Source of the DNA: an uncultured Roseobacter sp.
GTDB lineage: Bacteria; Pseudomonadota; Alphaproteobacteria; Rhodobacterales; Rhodobacteraceae
DNA: 64,000 nt
Direction of reading: 5' to 3'
Assembly: GCF_947493125.1 (NCBI RefSeq)
Contig: NZ_CANLQB010000002.1
Coordinates: 372,001 to 436,000 of the forward strand
Under the pieces are notes generated by a model. The model was not told the origin of the DNA and searched no databases. It saw nothing but the letters and a program-made list of their open reading frames with translations. The number at the start of each line of letters is the position of its first letter. Positions within the stretch are counted from its first letter, which is position 1. Below are positions 36,364 through 45,080 of this stretch, piece by piece. The position numbers were made by a program, and so were the translations under genes.

Positions 36364-36533
36364 GCTTTTGCGTATAGCAGAGCGGCTACACAACCGATTG
36401 GGTATTTGGGCGATGTGGGCCTTCAAGCCTCCAACCAAATCTGCGCAAAAAAAGCTGATGGAAGATATCACCCAGCCGCTTTACCCTGCTATTTGCAGCG
36501 CACCGACAGCGTATTAGGAACTCTGGATGGCTG

Positions 36534-38573
36534 ATGCCCGCAGATAAAACGGATGCCCTCAATCAGCCATCGGTCGTTGCGACAGCGCAGATCGCCGCCG
36601 CAAAGGACTCGTTTGTGCTCAGCACAGACCTAGTGGATGCGCAGTTTCACCGTCGCTCACCAGTTCTTTTTGTCACCTTTGACAATCTCGGGTCCGTCGG
36701 TGAATACGACCCTCCGCAACCTTGGTTACATGCTCGCGTGGCCAAGGCAGGGTTTTCGATCCTCGGGCTCATCGCCCGTCGAAAGGACTGGTATCGAAAC
36801 GCCGATACTCCACGCCTGCTTGAAGACCTGCGTGATGCCGGCCTTTTCGACGGCTTTCAACGCATTGTTTTTACGGGCACTTCAATGGGGGCCTACGCCG
36901 CGCTGACCTACGCGCGCATCGTTCCAGGATCTGACGTTCTGGCTTTCAGTCCGCAGACGACACTGAACCAAAAAATTGCGCCGTTTGAGCACCGATTCAA
37001 ATACGCACTTCGCAAATGGGACTGGGAGGCCCCTGCGTTTTTGGACGCCGCCGAAGCGATCCCGCGAGCCGGTCAAATTCTCCTATTTTACGATCCTTTC
37101 GTACGCGAGGATCGTGCGCACGCGATGCGCCTGCAAGATCCGCGTGTCATCCATGTCAAATGCCGACACTTCGGTCATCGACTGATCCGGCAACTCAAAT
37201 CTTGCGGAGTTCTTGAGGATCTGATTGCACACGTCGGCAATGGTCGGTTTGACGAAGTCGCATTTCAAAAGAGCCTGCGAAACCGACGTGATATACGCGC
37301 TTGGTGCCGCGAGATGCTCGAAAACAGCATCAAGGCCCATCATTTGAAGCTCACCGACGCTGCCCTCGGTCATCTTGAAAAACGTGAACCTGGAGCGCGC
37401 CACCTGGCCAAACTACGCGACAGGCTTGATGCGCGGCGTGCGATCCCAATCGCGCGGGACATCATTTATACAGACGGTAGCCCGCAGCAGCCATTCTCTG
37501 GACGAATCGTCAAAGCCGGTTACGCAAAAGTCGTTCCGGAGCGACCGCATGACACCAAGCTCGCATCCGGCGTATTGCTTGCCGATGGTCGCTATTGCGA
37601 CCTGTCTCGCACGTGGATCCGTGCCTCAAAAGCGACACCGCCCCCTGTTTTGTCTCGTGAAGAACCACTTCAGACGCTGAGCGGCACGCATCTTTTTGGC
37701 GGTCATATACGGGGACATTTCGGCCACTTCCTGGTCGAATCCACTGCGCGCTTATGGGCGCTGGAAAAACTCGACACCGAGATAGAGAGCTTGCTCTATC
37801 TGCCGTTCCGGGGCGCGGCCGGAAAAGCACGTCGCGCGCGCCGCGCGCTAAAGAGCTTCTTTGATCAACTTAATCTCAAGGTGCCAATTCGCATCGTCGA
37901 CAAAACGGTCGAGGTCGAAGCGCTTTACGTCCCCGAACTTGGTTTTGGCTGGCGGGACAGATACGCGGGCTCACCTCTATATCGCCAGCTTGTGCGCGAC
38001 CGTTTGGGTCGCGATGTCCAAGCCGAAGGATGCGAGAAGCTCTATATCAGTCGAGCCCGCCTGCCGTCGCAACGCGGTGGTATTCTCGGAGAACAGTTTG
38101 TGGAGGATAATCTGGCTCAGCAGGGCTACGATATTTTCCACCCGGAGAGACATCCACTCGAGGTTCAGATCGCCCGTTACAAGGCCGCAAGACAGGTGGT
38201 CGCGCTTGACGGCTCTGCATTGCATTTCGCCGCCTTCTGTCTGCCCTTGCGACCAAAACTCTGCATTATCCTGCGCAGGTCGCAAGCCAATGTGGCCGAC
38301 TACATCAAGCAATATCAGACCTTCTGCGAGGTGACGCCGGATGTCATTGATGTGGTCTGCAACGATTTGGTCTCCCGTGATGCGAAACGGGTCAATTTCC
38401 GCTCCGTCGGTGAGCTCGATTTTCAGGCTCTCTTTGAAGAACTCAAGAGACTGGATTATGTCGCGCATGCATTCAAACCGGTCCTCCCATCCTCTGCCGA
38501 TCTGAACCGACTGGCGATGGAGGTCCCGGAAGGGGCCGATAGGGACTACGCGGCGGGCAATCAAAAAGACTAG
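36534..38573 (+). CDS. Esterase-like / GT61 glycosyltransferase fusion
   Basis: The 679-residue protein appears to have two parts. Residues 40-240 look like an alpha/beta-hydrolase: a first strand PVLFVTFDNLGS and a nucleophile elbow G-T-S117-M-G inside VFTGTSMGAYAALTYA. Residues 320-620 match the GT61 (DUF563) family: LFGGHIRGHFGHFLVESTAR, then YISRARLPSQRGGILGEQ and ARQVVALDGSALHFAAFCLP. A coupled acyl hydrolase/acyl transferase and sugar transferase is plausible, but the remaining triad residues were not traced. The gene ends four bases into the convergent neighbour. Confidence 0.75.
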   Translation: MPADKTDALNQPSVVATAQIAAAKDSFVLSTDLVDAQFHRRSPVLFVTFDNLGSVGEYDPPQPWLHARVAKAGFSILGLIARRKDWYRNADTPRLLEDLRDAGLFDGFQRIVFTGTSMGAYAALTYARIVPGSDVLAFSPQTTLNQKIAPFEHRFKYALRKWDWEAPAFLDAAEAIPRAGQILLFYDPFVREDRAHAMRLQDPRVIHVKCRHFGHRLIRQLKSCGVLEDLIAHVGNGRFDEVAFQKSLRNRRDIRAWCREMLENSIKAHHLKLTDAALGHLEKREPGARHLAKLRDRLDARRAIPIARDIIYTDGSPQQPFSGRIVKAGYAKVVPERPHDTKLASGVLLADGRYCDLSRTWIRASKATPPPVLSREEPLQTLSGTHLFGGHIRGHFGHFLVESTARLWALEKLDTEIESLLYLPFRGAAGKARRARRALKSFFDQLNLKVPIRIVDKTVEVEALYVPELGFGWRDRYAGSPLYRQLVRDRLGRDVQAEGCEKLYISRARLPSQRGGILGEQFVEDNLAQQGYDIFHPERHPLEVQIARYKAARQVVALDGSALHFAAFCLPLRPKLCIILRRSQANVADYIKQYQTFCEVTPDVIDVVCNDLVSRDAKRVNFRSVGELDFQALFEELKRLDYVAHAFKPVLPSSADLNRLAMEVPEGADRDYAAGNQKD

Positions 38574-40309
38574 GCGCGCGCCCGTTCCAAAACGAGTATG
38601 CCCGATTTATGTGGCTCAACTGATGCCGCGACTCCAATGGATGTAAGCTCTCCCGGCCAGAGACTGGAGTCCAACCTCGTACTGATCATGACACGCTTCA
38701 CAGCTGGTGTGAGAGCGGTGGCCAAAGCCTCGGGCAAGATCCGCGGGTCATCGAGGAAGATCAAGGATGGCCGAAAGTCCTCCACCAAAGCCCGTAGGCC
38801 CGAAGCCGTCTTGGTGGGATCCTCCGTCGGGAAGAATAAGGGACCATCGATGATTTTGAGTCTGTCGCTTGCCAGATCCTGTGCCGACGCGATTTCGCGC
38901 CCGAAGCGCGCAAGATCGGTGTGTGATTCGTGCGCCAAGGCAATCAACCCAGGCTTTTCAAGACAGGCCAGCACCGGCAGGAAACACACACCCGCTCCCA
39001 GCACCAATAACCTGTCAGTGTCATTGATCAGCCCCGGCAAATGGCGGGCGTGTCGCCTGTCAAATTTGCCATTTCGGACTTCTTCGAGCGCCTCGGCACT
39101 GAACACGCGCGGATCGGCGGGCAACATGATCCCGTGATTGGCGACCTGCTCGACCATTGCATCCCCGGTTCGGTCGATCCGTCCGGCAACGTAGCAGGCG
39201 CTTTCAAAGGCGGCGTTGCTGATCTCAGGCGCCGGTCGATTGCGGCGCTCGGACTTGGGCCGTGCGGCAGCGGTCTGCTCGACCTCGCTCATCAAAGCCG
39301 CGATCTTGGCTGGGTCACGCGCCTTGGGTGGTTTGGCATTTACCTTCGCCAGTGGCACTTGGGATGCGGCAATGAGACTTTCCTTGAGGGTTTCATAGTC
39401 CTCCGTCTGCTTGAAGACCGCCAACTGTGCCTCGACACGTTCCAGCGCGGCATGGTGCAGACGATTCAGGACCGGATCTTTCAACAACTCCGCGGCGATC
39501 CTTGCACGCTCTGAGGCATAGCGCAGGATCGCCGTATCGCGGACCTCATTGCGATCCTGCAGTGCCCAGTAGTCCGCGTTGTATTTGTCGGCTTTGAGGT
39601 TCACATTTCCGCGGAACTTGCGCACGGCGTAGGCGTCAATGGATTTGACCGCATAGTGGTTCATCTGCGCCCAGTCATAACCCACCGTACGCCGGATGGA
39701 CCGCCAGCCACGGAACTTGAAGTAGTCTTCCATCGGCACGCCCGACCCGTTGAGCCAGCGCACGCTATCTGGGAAGTCGGTCTTCAGATGCTTGGCTTTG
39801 ATCTTGGGCCGGTGAATGCCCAGCTTCCAGTAATGCGGGTCGTGTTTGAAGAGGGCCTTGACCCCCCAACCCTTGTTCCAGAACGTGGGTGCTGCACGCT
39901 GATACTGCTCGGTCACCGGCGCACGGCTCCAATCCACCACGCCACTTGACCCAAAGATGCGCCAGGTGATCACGACGCCATTGGCCTCCCCTGCAGCATC
40001 CAGAAGGCTGTCGATCCGCCCGTCCCCGTAGTTGATGCAGAGAAACTCGTCGGCATCAAAAAGGAGCACCCAATCCGCCTGCTGCACGATGGGTTCATCC
40101 TGCGCATGCTTGATTGCCGATGGCTGCGGTTTGCGACCTTCCGGGATCACGTTGCGCCGGTGATGCCCAAGCCCAAGCTCCTGCAGCCGGATCAGCATGT
40201 CATCTGTGCCGTCGGTACAGTCGTTGGTGTAGACCAATATATCCGTGAATCCGACCGCCAGGTGATGCGCCACCCATTCGATCAGGTAGGGCGCCTCGTC
40301 CTTCATCAT
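38570..40309 (-). CDS. GT2 glycosyltransferase fused to an FkbM-like C-terminal domain
   Basis: From the first ATG the protein has 579 residues: a family 2 transferase (MMKDEAPYLIEWVAHHLAVG, D-A-D at 85-87 in VLLFDADEF), a linker (about 300-370) and a C-terminal Rossmann-like domain (LLVLGAGVCFLPVLACLEKP, then LIFLDDPRILPEAL) resembling a diverged methyltransferase. The in-frame bases upstream also look coding (HGTTLAVS joins the first M), and a strong GGAGG at 40368-40372 lies seven bases before an ATA codon (40358-40360) that would give a natural N-terminus of 17 more residues. The true start may therefore be a non-standard ATA. It follows the upstream gene's stop in the same frame. Confidence 0.78.
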   Translation of the reverse strand: MMKDEAPYLIEWVAHHLAVGFTDILVYTNDCTDGTDDMLIRLQELGLGHHRRNVIPEGRKPQPSAIKHAQDEPIVQQADWVLLFDADEFLCINYGDGRIDSLLDAAGEANGVVITWRIFGSSGVVDWSRAPVTEQYQRAAPTFWNKGWGVKALFKHDPHYWKLGIHRPKIKAKHLKTDFPDSVRWLNGSGVPMEDYFKFRGWRSIRRTVGYDWAQMNHYAVKSIDAYAVRKFRGNVNLKADKYNADYWALQDRNEVRDTAILRYASERARIAAELLKDPVLNRLHHAALERVEAQLAVFKQTEDYETLKESLIAASQVPLAKVNAKPPKARDPAKIAALMSEVEQTAAARPKSERRNRPAPEISNAAFESACYVAGRIDRTGDAMVEQVANHGIMLPADPRVFSAEALEEVRNGKFDRRHARHLPGLINDTDRLLVLGAGVCFLPVLACLEKPGLIALAHESHTDLARFGREIASAQDLASDRLKIIDGPLFFPTEDPTKTASGLRALVEDFRPSLIFLDDPRILPEALATALTPAVKRVMISTRLDSSLWPGELTSIGVAASVEPHKSGILVLERARA

Positions 40310-40378
40310 TGAGACAGCCAGCGTCGTACCATGCGCGCTTATATGCTTTTCAAGGTCTATCCCGGTGCCTCCGACGGG

Positions 40379-41233
40379 TCACTCTTCCAGCGCTTCCGCC
40401 GGATCAATACCCACCTGCAGGCACATGCGGGCGGCATAGGAGCCCGGTTCCGGTGTGCGCTTGCGCCACCACCGGCGCGTGCCGCTGGTATATAGGTGCA
40501 CGGAAAGCGTGTTCTGGGTGAAGTGGCCCTCCACATGACCATGCGGGTCGAAGAACACATCGTTGAGTTGGAACGGCACAGGGTAGAGCACGTCCTGTGA
40601 GCTGGCTTTGTCAAAGATGCCCGCGACCTTCGCAAAATGGGTGAGCGCCTGTGGCCCGAAGGCCGTCCGCTCCGTCGCGTAGATCCGCGCGGCATGCGAG
40701 ATATCCCGATCCGAGAGCGCCTCCATCTTCTTGCGTTGCCGCTTGCCCCACCACGGCGGATAGTCGGGCAGGCTTTCGTAGTAGTCGAGCAAAAGCGCCA
40801 GCACCTCGCTGTCCTGCGGCAGGCCGATCACCCCGCAATTCAGCGCCCCGCGATAGCTGTGTTTTCCGAAAATATACCCTTGATCCTCTGGAAACGGCTT
40901 GTGGCAAAAGGCGTCGCAGTCGATCCAGATTGCCCCGGTTTTCTCGATCATTTTGTAACGAAAAACATTCGACAGAAAGGAGGGGCTGGTTTTGCCCACC
41001 AGGCCCATGTCGATGTTGTAGATCTCCGAAGCCGGGCGGCACACAACCCCCTCGGGAACATTTACGACCTCATCCGTACAGTAAAGCGTGGTGGGGTGGC
41101 CTGCCACGACATGCGATTTCAGACAAAGCTGGTTGAGATAGTGCAGCCGCGTGCCGATCCAGAGGGAAGCCACGGGACGGCGCGTTAAATCAGCCATGAT
41201 GTCGCCCGTTATTTTGCGTTTGTCGATGCTCAT
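40379..41233 (-). CDS. Glycosyltransferase with DXD sugar-binding motif (GT32-like)
   Basis: The 284-residue protein has SLWIGTRLHYLNQLCLKSHV near the start, a D-C-D motif in GAIWIDCDAFCHKPF near residue 100, and LNCGVIGLPQDSEV plus GPQALTHFAKVAG later, a set typical of Gly_transf_sug (GT32) enzymes. An internal ATG at 41197 is an alternative start, as neither has a strong ribosome site. It lies just upstream of the GT2 fusion gene and is probably cotranscribed with it. Confidence 0.75.
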   Translation of the reverse strand: MSIDKRKITGDIMADLTRRPVASLWIGTRLHYLNQLCLKSHVVAGHPTTLYCTDEVVNVPEGVVCRPASEIYNIDMGLVGKTSPSFLSNVFRYKMIEKTGAIWIDCDAFCHKPFPEDQGYIFGKHSYRGALNCGVIGLPQDSEVLALLLDYYESLPDYPPWWGKRQRKKMEALSDRDISHAARIYATERTAFGPQALTHFAKVAGIFDKASSQDVLYPVPFQLNDVFFDPHGHVEGHFTQNTLSVHLYTSGTRRWWRKRTPEPGSYAARMCLQVGIDPAEALEE

Positions 41234-41406
41234 GGCTGCGATACTACATCTGTGCCTGACAACAAAGGTTTACTTGTCTGGCTCGGGTTTGCTGACGTGC
41301 AGTGGAAACCATGCCTTTGACCGGCCGCGCTTGCTGCTCTAAGCGGTCATGAGAGACGGCAGAGTGATCCCATCTTTGTACGAGGGCGGCTGACAAGGAG
41401 GCACAT

Positions 41407-42084
41407 ATGGCGCAGATGTCAGCGGCGGAGGAGCTTGCAAAGCTCAAGCGCCGGCAGGAGCGCAATATGCGGCGCGCCCACGCGAAGGGGCTCATGCAGG
41501 GTATCCTATCCATGCTCAAACCGGGCGATATGGTGCTGGATTGTGGGGCCAACATCGGCGAGGTGGCCACCCCGCTGGCTGACACCGGCGCAACTCTGCA
41601 CGCGTTCGAACCGGACCCCTATGCCTTTGGAGAGTTGGAACGCGCAATTGCCGACCGACCCAACGTGACCCTGCACAATGCGGCGGTGGGCCTCTCTGAT
41701 GGGAGCACCCGACTGATGCGGGCTGTGAATTTCGCCGACCGGCCAAAAGGCGCTTCGGTGAAAAGCACCGTGATCCCGGGCGGTCGCAAGATCGACGAGA
41801 CAGCGGATCGTACGATCGAGGTTGCGCTTGTCGACCTCCGCCGGGTGATCCGCGAAGCTATCGCGCAGTGTGGTGAGGTTGCGTTTCTTAAAATGGACAT
41901 CGAAGGTGCCGAACTGGAGTTGCTTGAGCACATGCTGGCCGAGGATCTTTTTGCCAACGTGAGACTGACTGTTGCCGAAACGCACGAACGAAAGTTTCGC
42001 CACCTCGCCCCACGTTTTCAGGCGCTGCGCACGACAGTCGCAGAACGATATCCAACAACCCAAGTCTATCTCGACTGGATATGA
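41407..42084 (+). CDS. FkbM-family methyltransferase
   Basis: The 225-residue protein has an N-terminal basic helix, then the SAM motif DCGANIGE (45-52), the acidic AFEPDPYAFGELE, the FkbM sign LKMDIEGAELELLEHM near residue 165 and a C-terminal AETHERKFRHLAPRF. AAGGAGG lies six bases before the ATG. FkbM enzymes O-methylate sugars and secondary metabolites, so it may decorate the glycan made by the neighbours. It is divergent from the GT32-like gene. Confidence 0.88.
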   Translation: MAQMSAAEELAKLKRRQERNMRRAHAKGLMQGILSMLKPGDMVLDCGANIGEVATPLADTGATLHAFEPDPYAFGELERAIADRPNVTLHNAAVGLSDGSTRLMRAVNFADRPKGASVKSTVIPGGRKIDETADRTIEVALVDLRRVIREAIAQCGEVAFLKMDIEGAELELLEHMLAEDLFANVRLTVAETHERKFRHLAPRFQALRTTVAERYPTTQVYLDWI

Positions 42085-42189
42085 GTCGTCCCACCTCAGG
42101 CCTCTTTGTGATTTGCGCGTGACCCTTTGATCGGTTTCTGGAAGAGATGGAAACGAGGAAGGTGCGAAGCCCCAAGAAGGTAGTGGCGT

Positions 42190-42891
42190 GTGACAGATCG
42201 GCCCCCCAATATCATCGCCGAGTACCATGGCATTGAAGTGCCCGAGGCCCCGCATTTCGGGCCCGGTATGATCCGCTCCATGAAAGAGGGCAGCTACGAA
42301 GGTAAGGAGGTTCGCGCCGGGCTGTCTACCCTGCGGCCCGGCGCGCGCATTCTGGAAATGGGGGCAGGGTCCGGGATCGTAGGTGCTGTGCTCGCCAAGA
42401 ACTGCCACCCCGAGAAGATGCTGGCCATTGAAGCCAATCCGAACCTGATCCCGCACATAACACAACTCTATGCGCACAATGGTTTGTCGGGCCTGATCGA
42501 AGTCCGGCACGCGGTTGTGCTTTCCGATCCGACCGCTCCTGCGCGGGTTGATTTCTTTCTACGCGGCAACTTTCTGGGGTCGGCTCTGACTGTCCTGAAA
42601 ATGCCTGAAAAGGCAGAAAGGGTGTCGGTGCCTGTCCTCCGCTATGGCGACCTCAAGCAGGCCTTTCCCCACTCAGTGATCGTTATGGACATTGAGGGGG
42701 CAGAGCGCGAGTTCCTGCGCCATGCCGATCTGGAAGGTGTTGAAACCCTTATCTTCGAGATACACCGCAAGATCTACGGACGCGCAGGCATGCAGGAGAT
42801 ACGCGATGTTCTGGCACGGCAGGGCTTTCGCATGGATGATGAAGCGTCTGTGCCCGGCGTTCATGTCTATCACTGCGCTGATCCGCGCTGA
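42190..42891 (+). CDS. FkbM-family methyltransferase, second copy
   Basis: The 233-residue protein starts at GTG 42190. It has the motif EMGAGSGIVG (56-65), then AIEANPNLIPHITQLYAHN, VIVMDIEGAEREFLRHADLE and a C-terminal FEIHRKIYG. It is related to, but clearly diverged from, the preceding FkbM gene, 105 bases upstream. It closes the glycan cluster. Substrate unknown. Confidence 0.88.
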   Translation: MTDRPPNIIAEYHGIEVPEAPHFGPGMIRSMKEGSYEGKEVRAGLSTLRPGARILEMGAGSGIVGAVLAKNCHPEKMLAIEANPNLIPHITQLYAHNGLSGLIEVRHAVVLSDPTAPARVDFFLRGNFLGSALTVLKMPEKAERVSVPVLRYGDLKQAFPHSVIVMDIEGAEREFLRHADLEGVETLIFEIHRKIYGRAGMQEIRDVLARQGFRMDDEASVPGVHVYHCADPR

Positions 42892-43257
42892 CACTGTGGC
42901 ACTTGGATCACCAAAGTCGATCCTAGTCCATCTTACCGTCTAAACCTTTGATATAGAGTCTGTCTAGGTGTCGCACCGACACTACGGCGCGGCGCGTAAC
43001 GCATAGTCTCGCAGAGAGAATGCCTTGCCGGAAATTGAGTTTGCCTTGTGATGCAATCAGTGAAAGTTGCTGTTCACATCGGTCGAAATGACGCGCTCGG
43101 CGGGTATCGCAGCGACCCACACCGCACTGATTTCGCAGTTGCTTAGGATGTTTTTGCAGAGGCGCACCACGGTTTAGCTGTTTTTGGGACCGTTAACCAA
43201 AGATCAAATGACGCGCGGGTACTCCGGTGTTAGGTTGCCACCATAAGGAGAATCCTC
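42892..43257. other. 366-base gap between the glycan cluster and the eCIS-linked operon
   Basis: No gene was recognised. GTGTCG-CAC-CGACAC (42968-42982) is a perfect 6-base inverted repeat that could end transcription of the methyltransferase, though it lacks a T tract. Near the right end, GTTAAC (43192-43197) is a palindrome resembling a CtrA half-site, and AAGGAG (43245-43250) is the ribosome site of the DUF4157 gene. The promoter of the following operon must lie here but is not evident. Confidence 0.45.
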
Positions 43258-43794
43258 GTGGCCAAAGTTTTTGCCCCCAACCGTGGTTCCGTTCAGAAAT
43301 CGCCCAAACGCCCGTCTGAAGTAACGCGCAACGCGCAGGGGGGCGGCTTGGGCGCATTGCAGCGGAAGGCGGATAGCAGTGTGGTGGTGCAGCGACTGAC
43401 CCGGTGGTCAGGCGGAGGGGTTGCCCAGCGTCAGCCTCATGAAGAGGAAACTGCTGGCGGCTTGCCCGCGGCGCTCAAAGGCGGGGTCGAGAGCCTCTCC
43501 GGCGTCGATATGAGCGACGTAAAAGTGCAGTATAATTCCAGCAAGCCCGCCCAGATCCAGGCGCATGCCTATGCGCAGGGTACAGACATTCATCTGGCCG
43601 CCGGTCAGGAGAAACATCTGCCGCATGAAGCCTGGCATGTGGCCCAGCAAAAACAGGGCCGGGTACAGGCAACCACGCAGATGAGGGGTGTGAGCATCAA
43701 TGACGATGCGGCGCTAGAAAGAGAGGCCGATACGATGGGGGCCAAGGCTGCATCGGCCCCCGCGCAGATGGTTGAGGACACCAAGGACGGCTGA
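43258..43794 (+). CDS. Small DUF4157-domain protein with HExxH motif, eCIS-associated
   Basis: The 178-residue protein has a basic, disordered N-terminus (1-65) and a DUF4157 domain at about 66-160: LPAALKGGVESLSGVDMSDV, then the zinc motif H123-E-A-W-H127 inside LPHEAWHVAQQ, and a downstream EREAD (154-158) that may supply the third ligand. DUF4157 is strongly associated with eCIS loci, where it usually heads large toxins; here it stands alone with no toxin domain. It starts at GTG with AAGGAG seven bases upstream. Its stop overlaps the next ATG (TGATG). Confidence 0.9.
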   Translation: MAKVFAPNRGSVQKSPKRPSEVTRNAQGGGLGALQRKADSSVVVQRLTRWSGGGVAQRQPHEEETAGGLPAALKGGVESLSGVDMSDVKVQYNSSKPAQIQAHAYAQGTDIHLAAGQEKHLPHEAWHVAQQKQGRVQATTQMRGVSINDDAALEREADTMGAKAASAPAQMVEDTKDG

Positions 43795-45080
43795 TGCGGG
43801 ACCACGTGATCCGACTGCTGGCCTTAACGGGTCTGCTGCTGATGGGGCTGCTTGCGCCGGTGCTGGCCCAGGCCTGCGAAGCACCCGAGGGCGCGCACGA
43901 TCTTGTGGTGGCGATCCGCTCAGCGGAGCCGTTCACCTATGCCGGTCCCGACGGATTGCCGCGCGGGTTTGCGGTGGACCTGTGGCATTCGATATCCACC
44001 GACATCGACAAGACCACCGCCTTTGTGAGTTGTGACAGCATCGATGCGCAGGAGCAGGCGCTGCGCCGTGGGGATGTGGATGTGGTGATCTCGCCGCTGA
44101 CGATCACGGCGGAGCGGATGCTGACCTATGATTTCAGCCAGCAGTATCTGTCGTCGGGTCTGACCCTGGCGGTGGCGCAGACCGGGGCGATTGATTTCGA
44201 GGTGGCCATCGAGACGATCACCGACACCGTGTTTCAGCCCACCGTCGCGCGGGCGATCATCCTGTTTTTGCTGCTGAACCTGATCACGGCCTACCTGTTG
44301 CGTGCGCTCATGCGGAGCCTGCCGGATGATCTCGATGCAGAGGGCGAGGTGGGCCGGGGGCGGGCATTCATGGCCTATATGCTGGAGGCCGTTGCACGCA
44401 CCTCGGGGCTGAAAGGGGTTGGCAACGGGTTTCGGACGCTGCTGGGCAAGGTCTTCGAGATGATCATGGCGGTGGTGGGCACGGCGCTGTCGGCGATGAT
44501 TCTGGGTGTGATCACTTCGGCCTTTGTGGGGGCCATTGGAGAGAACCCGCCGGTCTCCTCCCAGGCGCTGCCCGGGCTGAGCATCGCGGTGCTGCGCTGT
44601 TCGACGGCACAGGAATTCCTGCGGCAGGAGGTGACGGAGGCTGCGTTTCGCGCCGATGAAGGCAGCGAGGCACAAGAGTTGTTGAAGGCGCGGGCGGCAT
44701 GGCTCGATTGCGCAGCGCATCAGGATGACAATATCCGCAAGGTGGACGCGATGCCCGAGGATGGCTTGCCCGGGGGGGTGGTACTGACGCCCACATGGAA
44801 AGAGGCGGTCGAGCAGCTCTATCAGGGCAAGGTCGAGGCGGTTTTGGGCGATTGGATTGCACTGTCGTATATGGCGCGGCGGGCGCCTTATGATGGCCAG
44901 ATCAGCGTACAAAACAGTGTCTATCGCAATGAACCTTATGGCTGGGCGATCACGCGGGCAGGCGGCAATGAGGATCTGCGCCGGGCCATCGACAGCGCAC
45001 TGATCGTGCGGATGCGGGATACTGATTGGCGCAAGCGGATTGAGAACACGCTGGGCTCGGGGGCGATTGCGCCGAACTGA
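43794..45080 (+). CDS. Prokaryotic ionotropic glutamate receptor-like channel
   Basis: The 428-residue protein has a signal peptide (1-26) and a split periplasmic amino-acid-binding domain: lobe one (about 30-140, with ISPLTITAERMLTYDFSQQY, where R108 matches the carboxylate-binding arginine of this fold) and lobe two (about 250-420). Between them lie a first membrane helix (150-172), a pore-like segment with G-V-G-N-G (208-212) and a second helix (217-247). This is the S1-M1-P-M2-S2 layout of GluR0. The filter-like VGNG differs from the TVGYG of potassium channels, so selectivity is uncertain. It is coupled to DUF4157 and to the following methyltransferase. Confidence 0.75.
   Translation: MRDHVIRLLALTGLLLMGLLAPVLAQACEAPEGAHDLVVAIRSAEPFTYAGPDGLPRGFAVDLWHSISTDIDKTTAFVSCDSIDAQEQALRRGDVDVVISPLTITAERMLTYDFSQQYLSSGLTLAVAQTGAIDFEVAIETITDTVFQPTVARAIILFLLLNLITAYLLRALMRSLPDDLDAEGEVGRGRAFMAYMLEAVARTSGLKGVGNGFRTLLGKVFEMIMAVVGTALSAMILGVITSAFVGAIGENPPVSSQALPGLSIAVLRCSTAQEFLRQEVTEAAFRADEGSEAQELLKARAAWLDCAAHQDDNIRKVDAMPEDGLPGGVVLTPTWKEAVEQLYQGKVEAVLGDWIALSYMARRAPYDGQISVQNSVYRNEPYGWAITRAGGNEDLRRAIDSALIVRMRDTDWRKRIENTLGSGAIAPN

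Noticed and set aside
36317-36517. 66-codon frame between the DxD transferase and the GT61 fusion.
   Set aside because: It overlaps the end of the upstream gene, lacks a ribosome site and has no recognisable features.
41506-42510. 334-codon minus-strand frame over the FkbM genes.
   Set aside because: Both FkbM genes have clear motifs on the plus strand.
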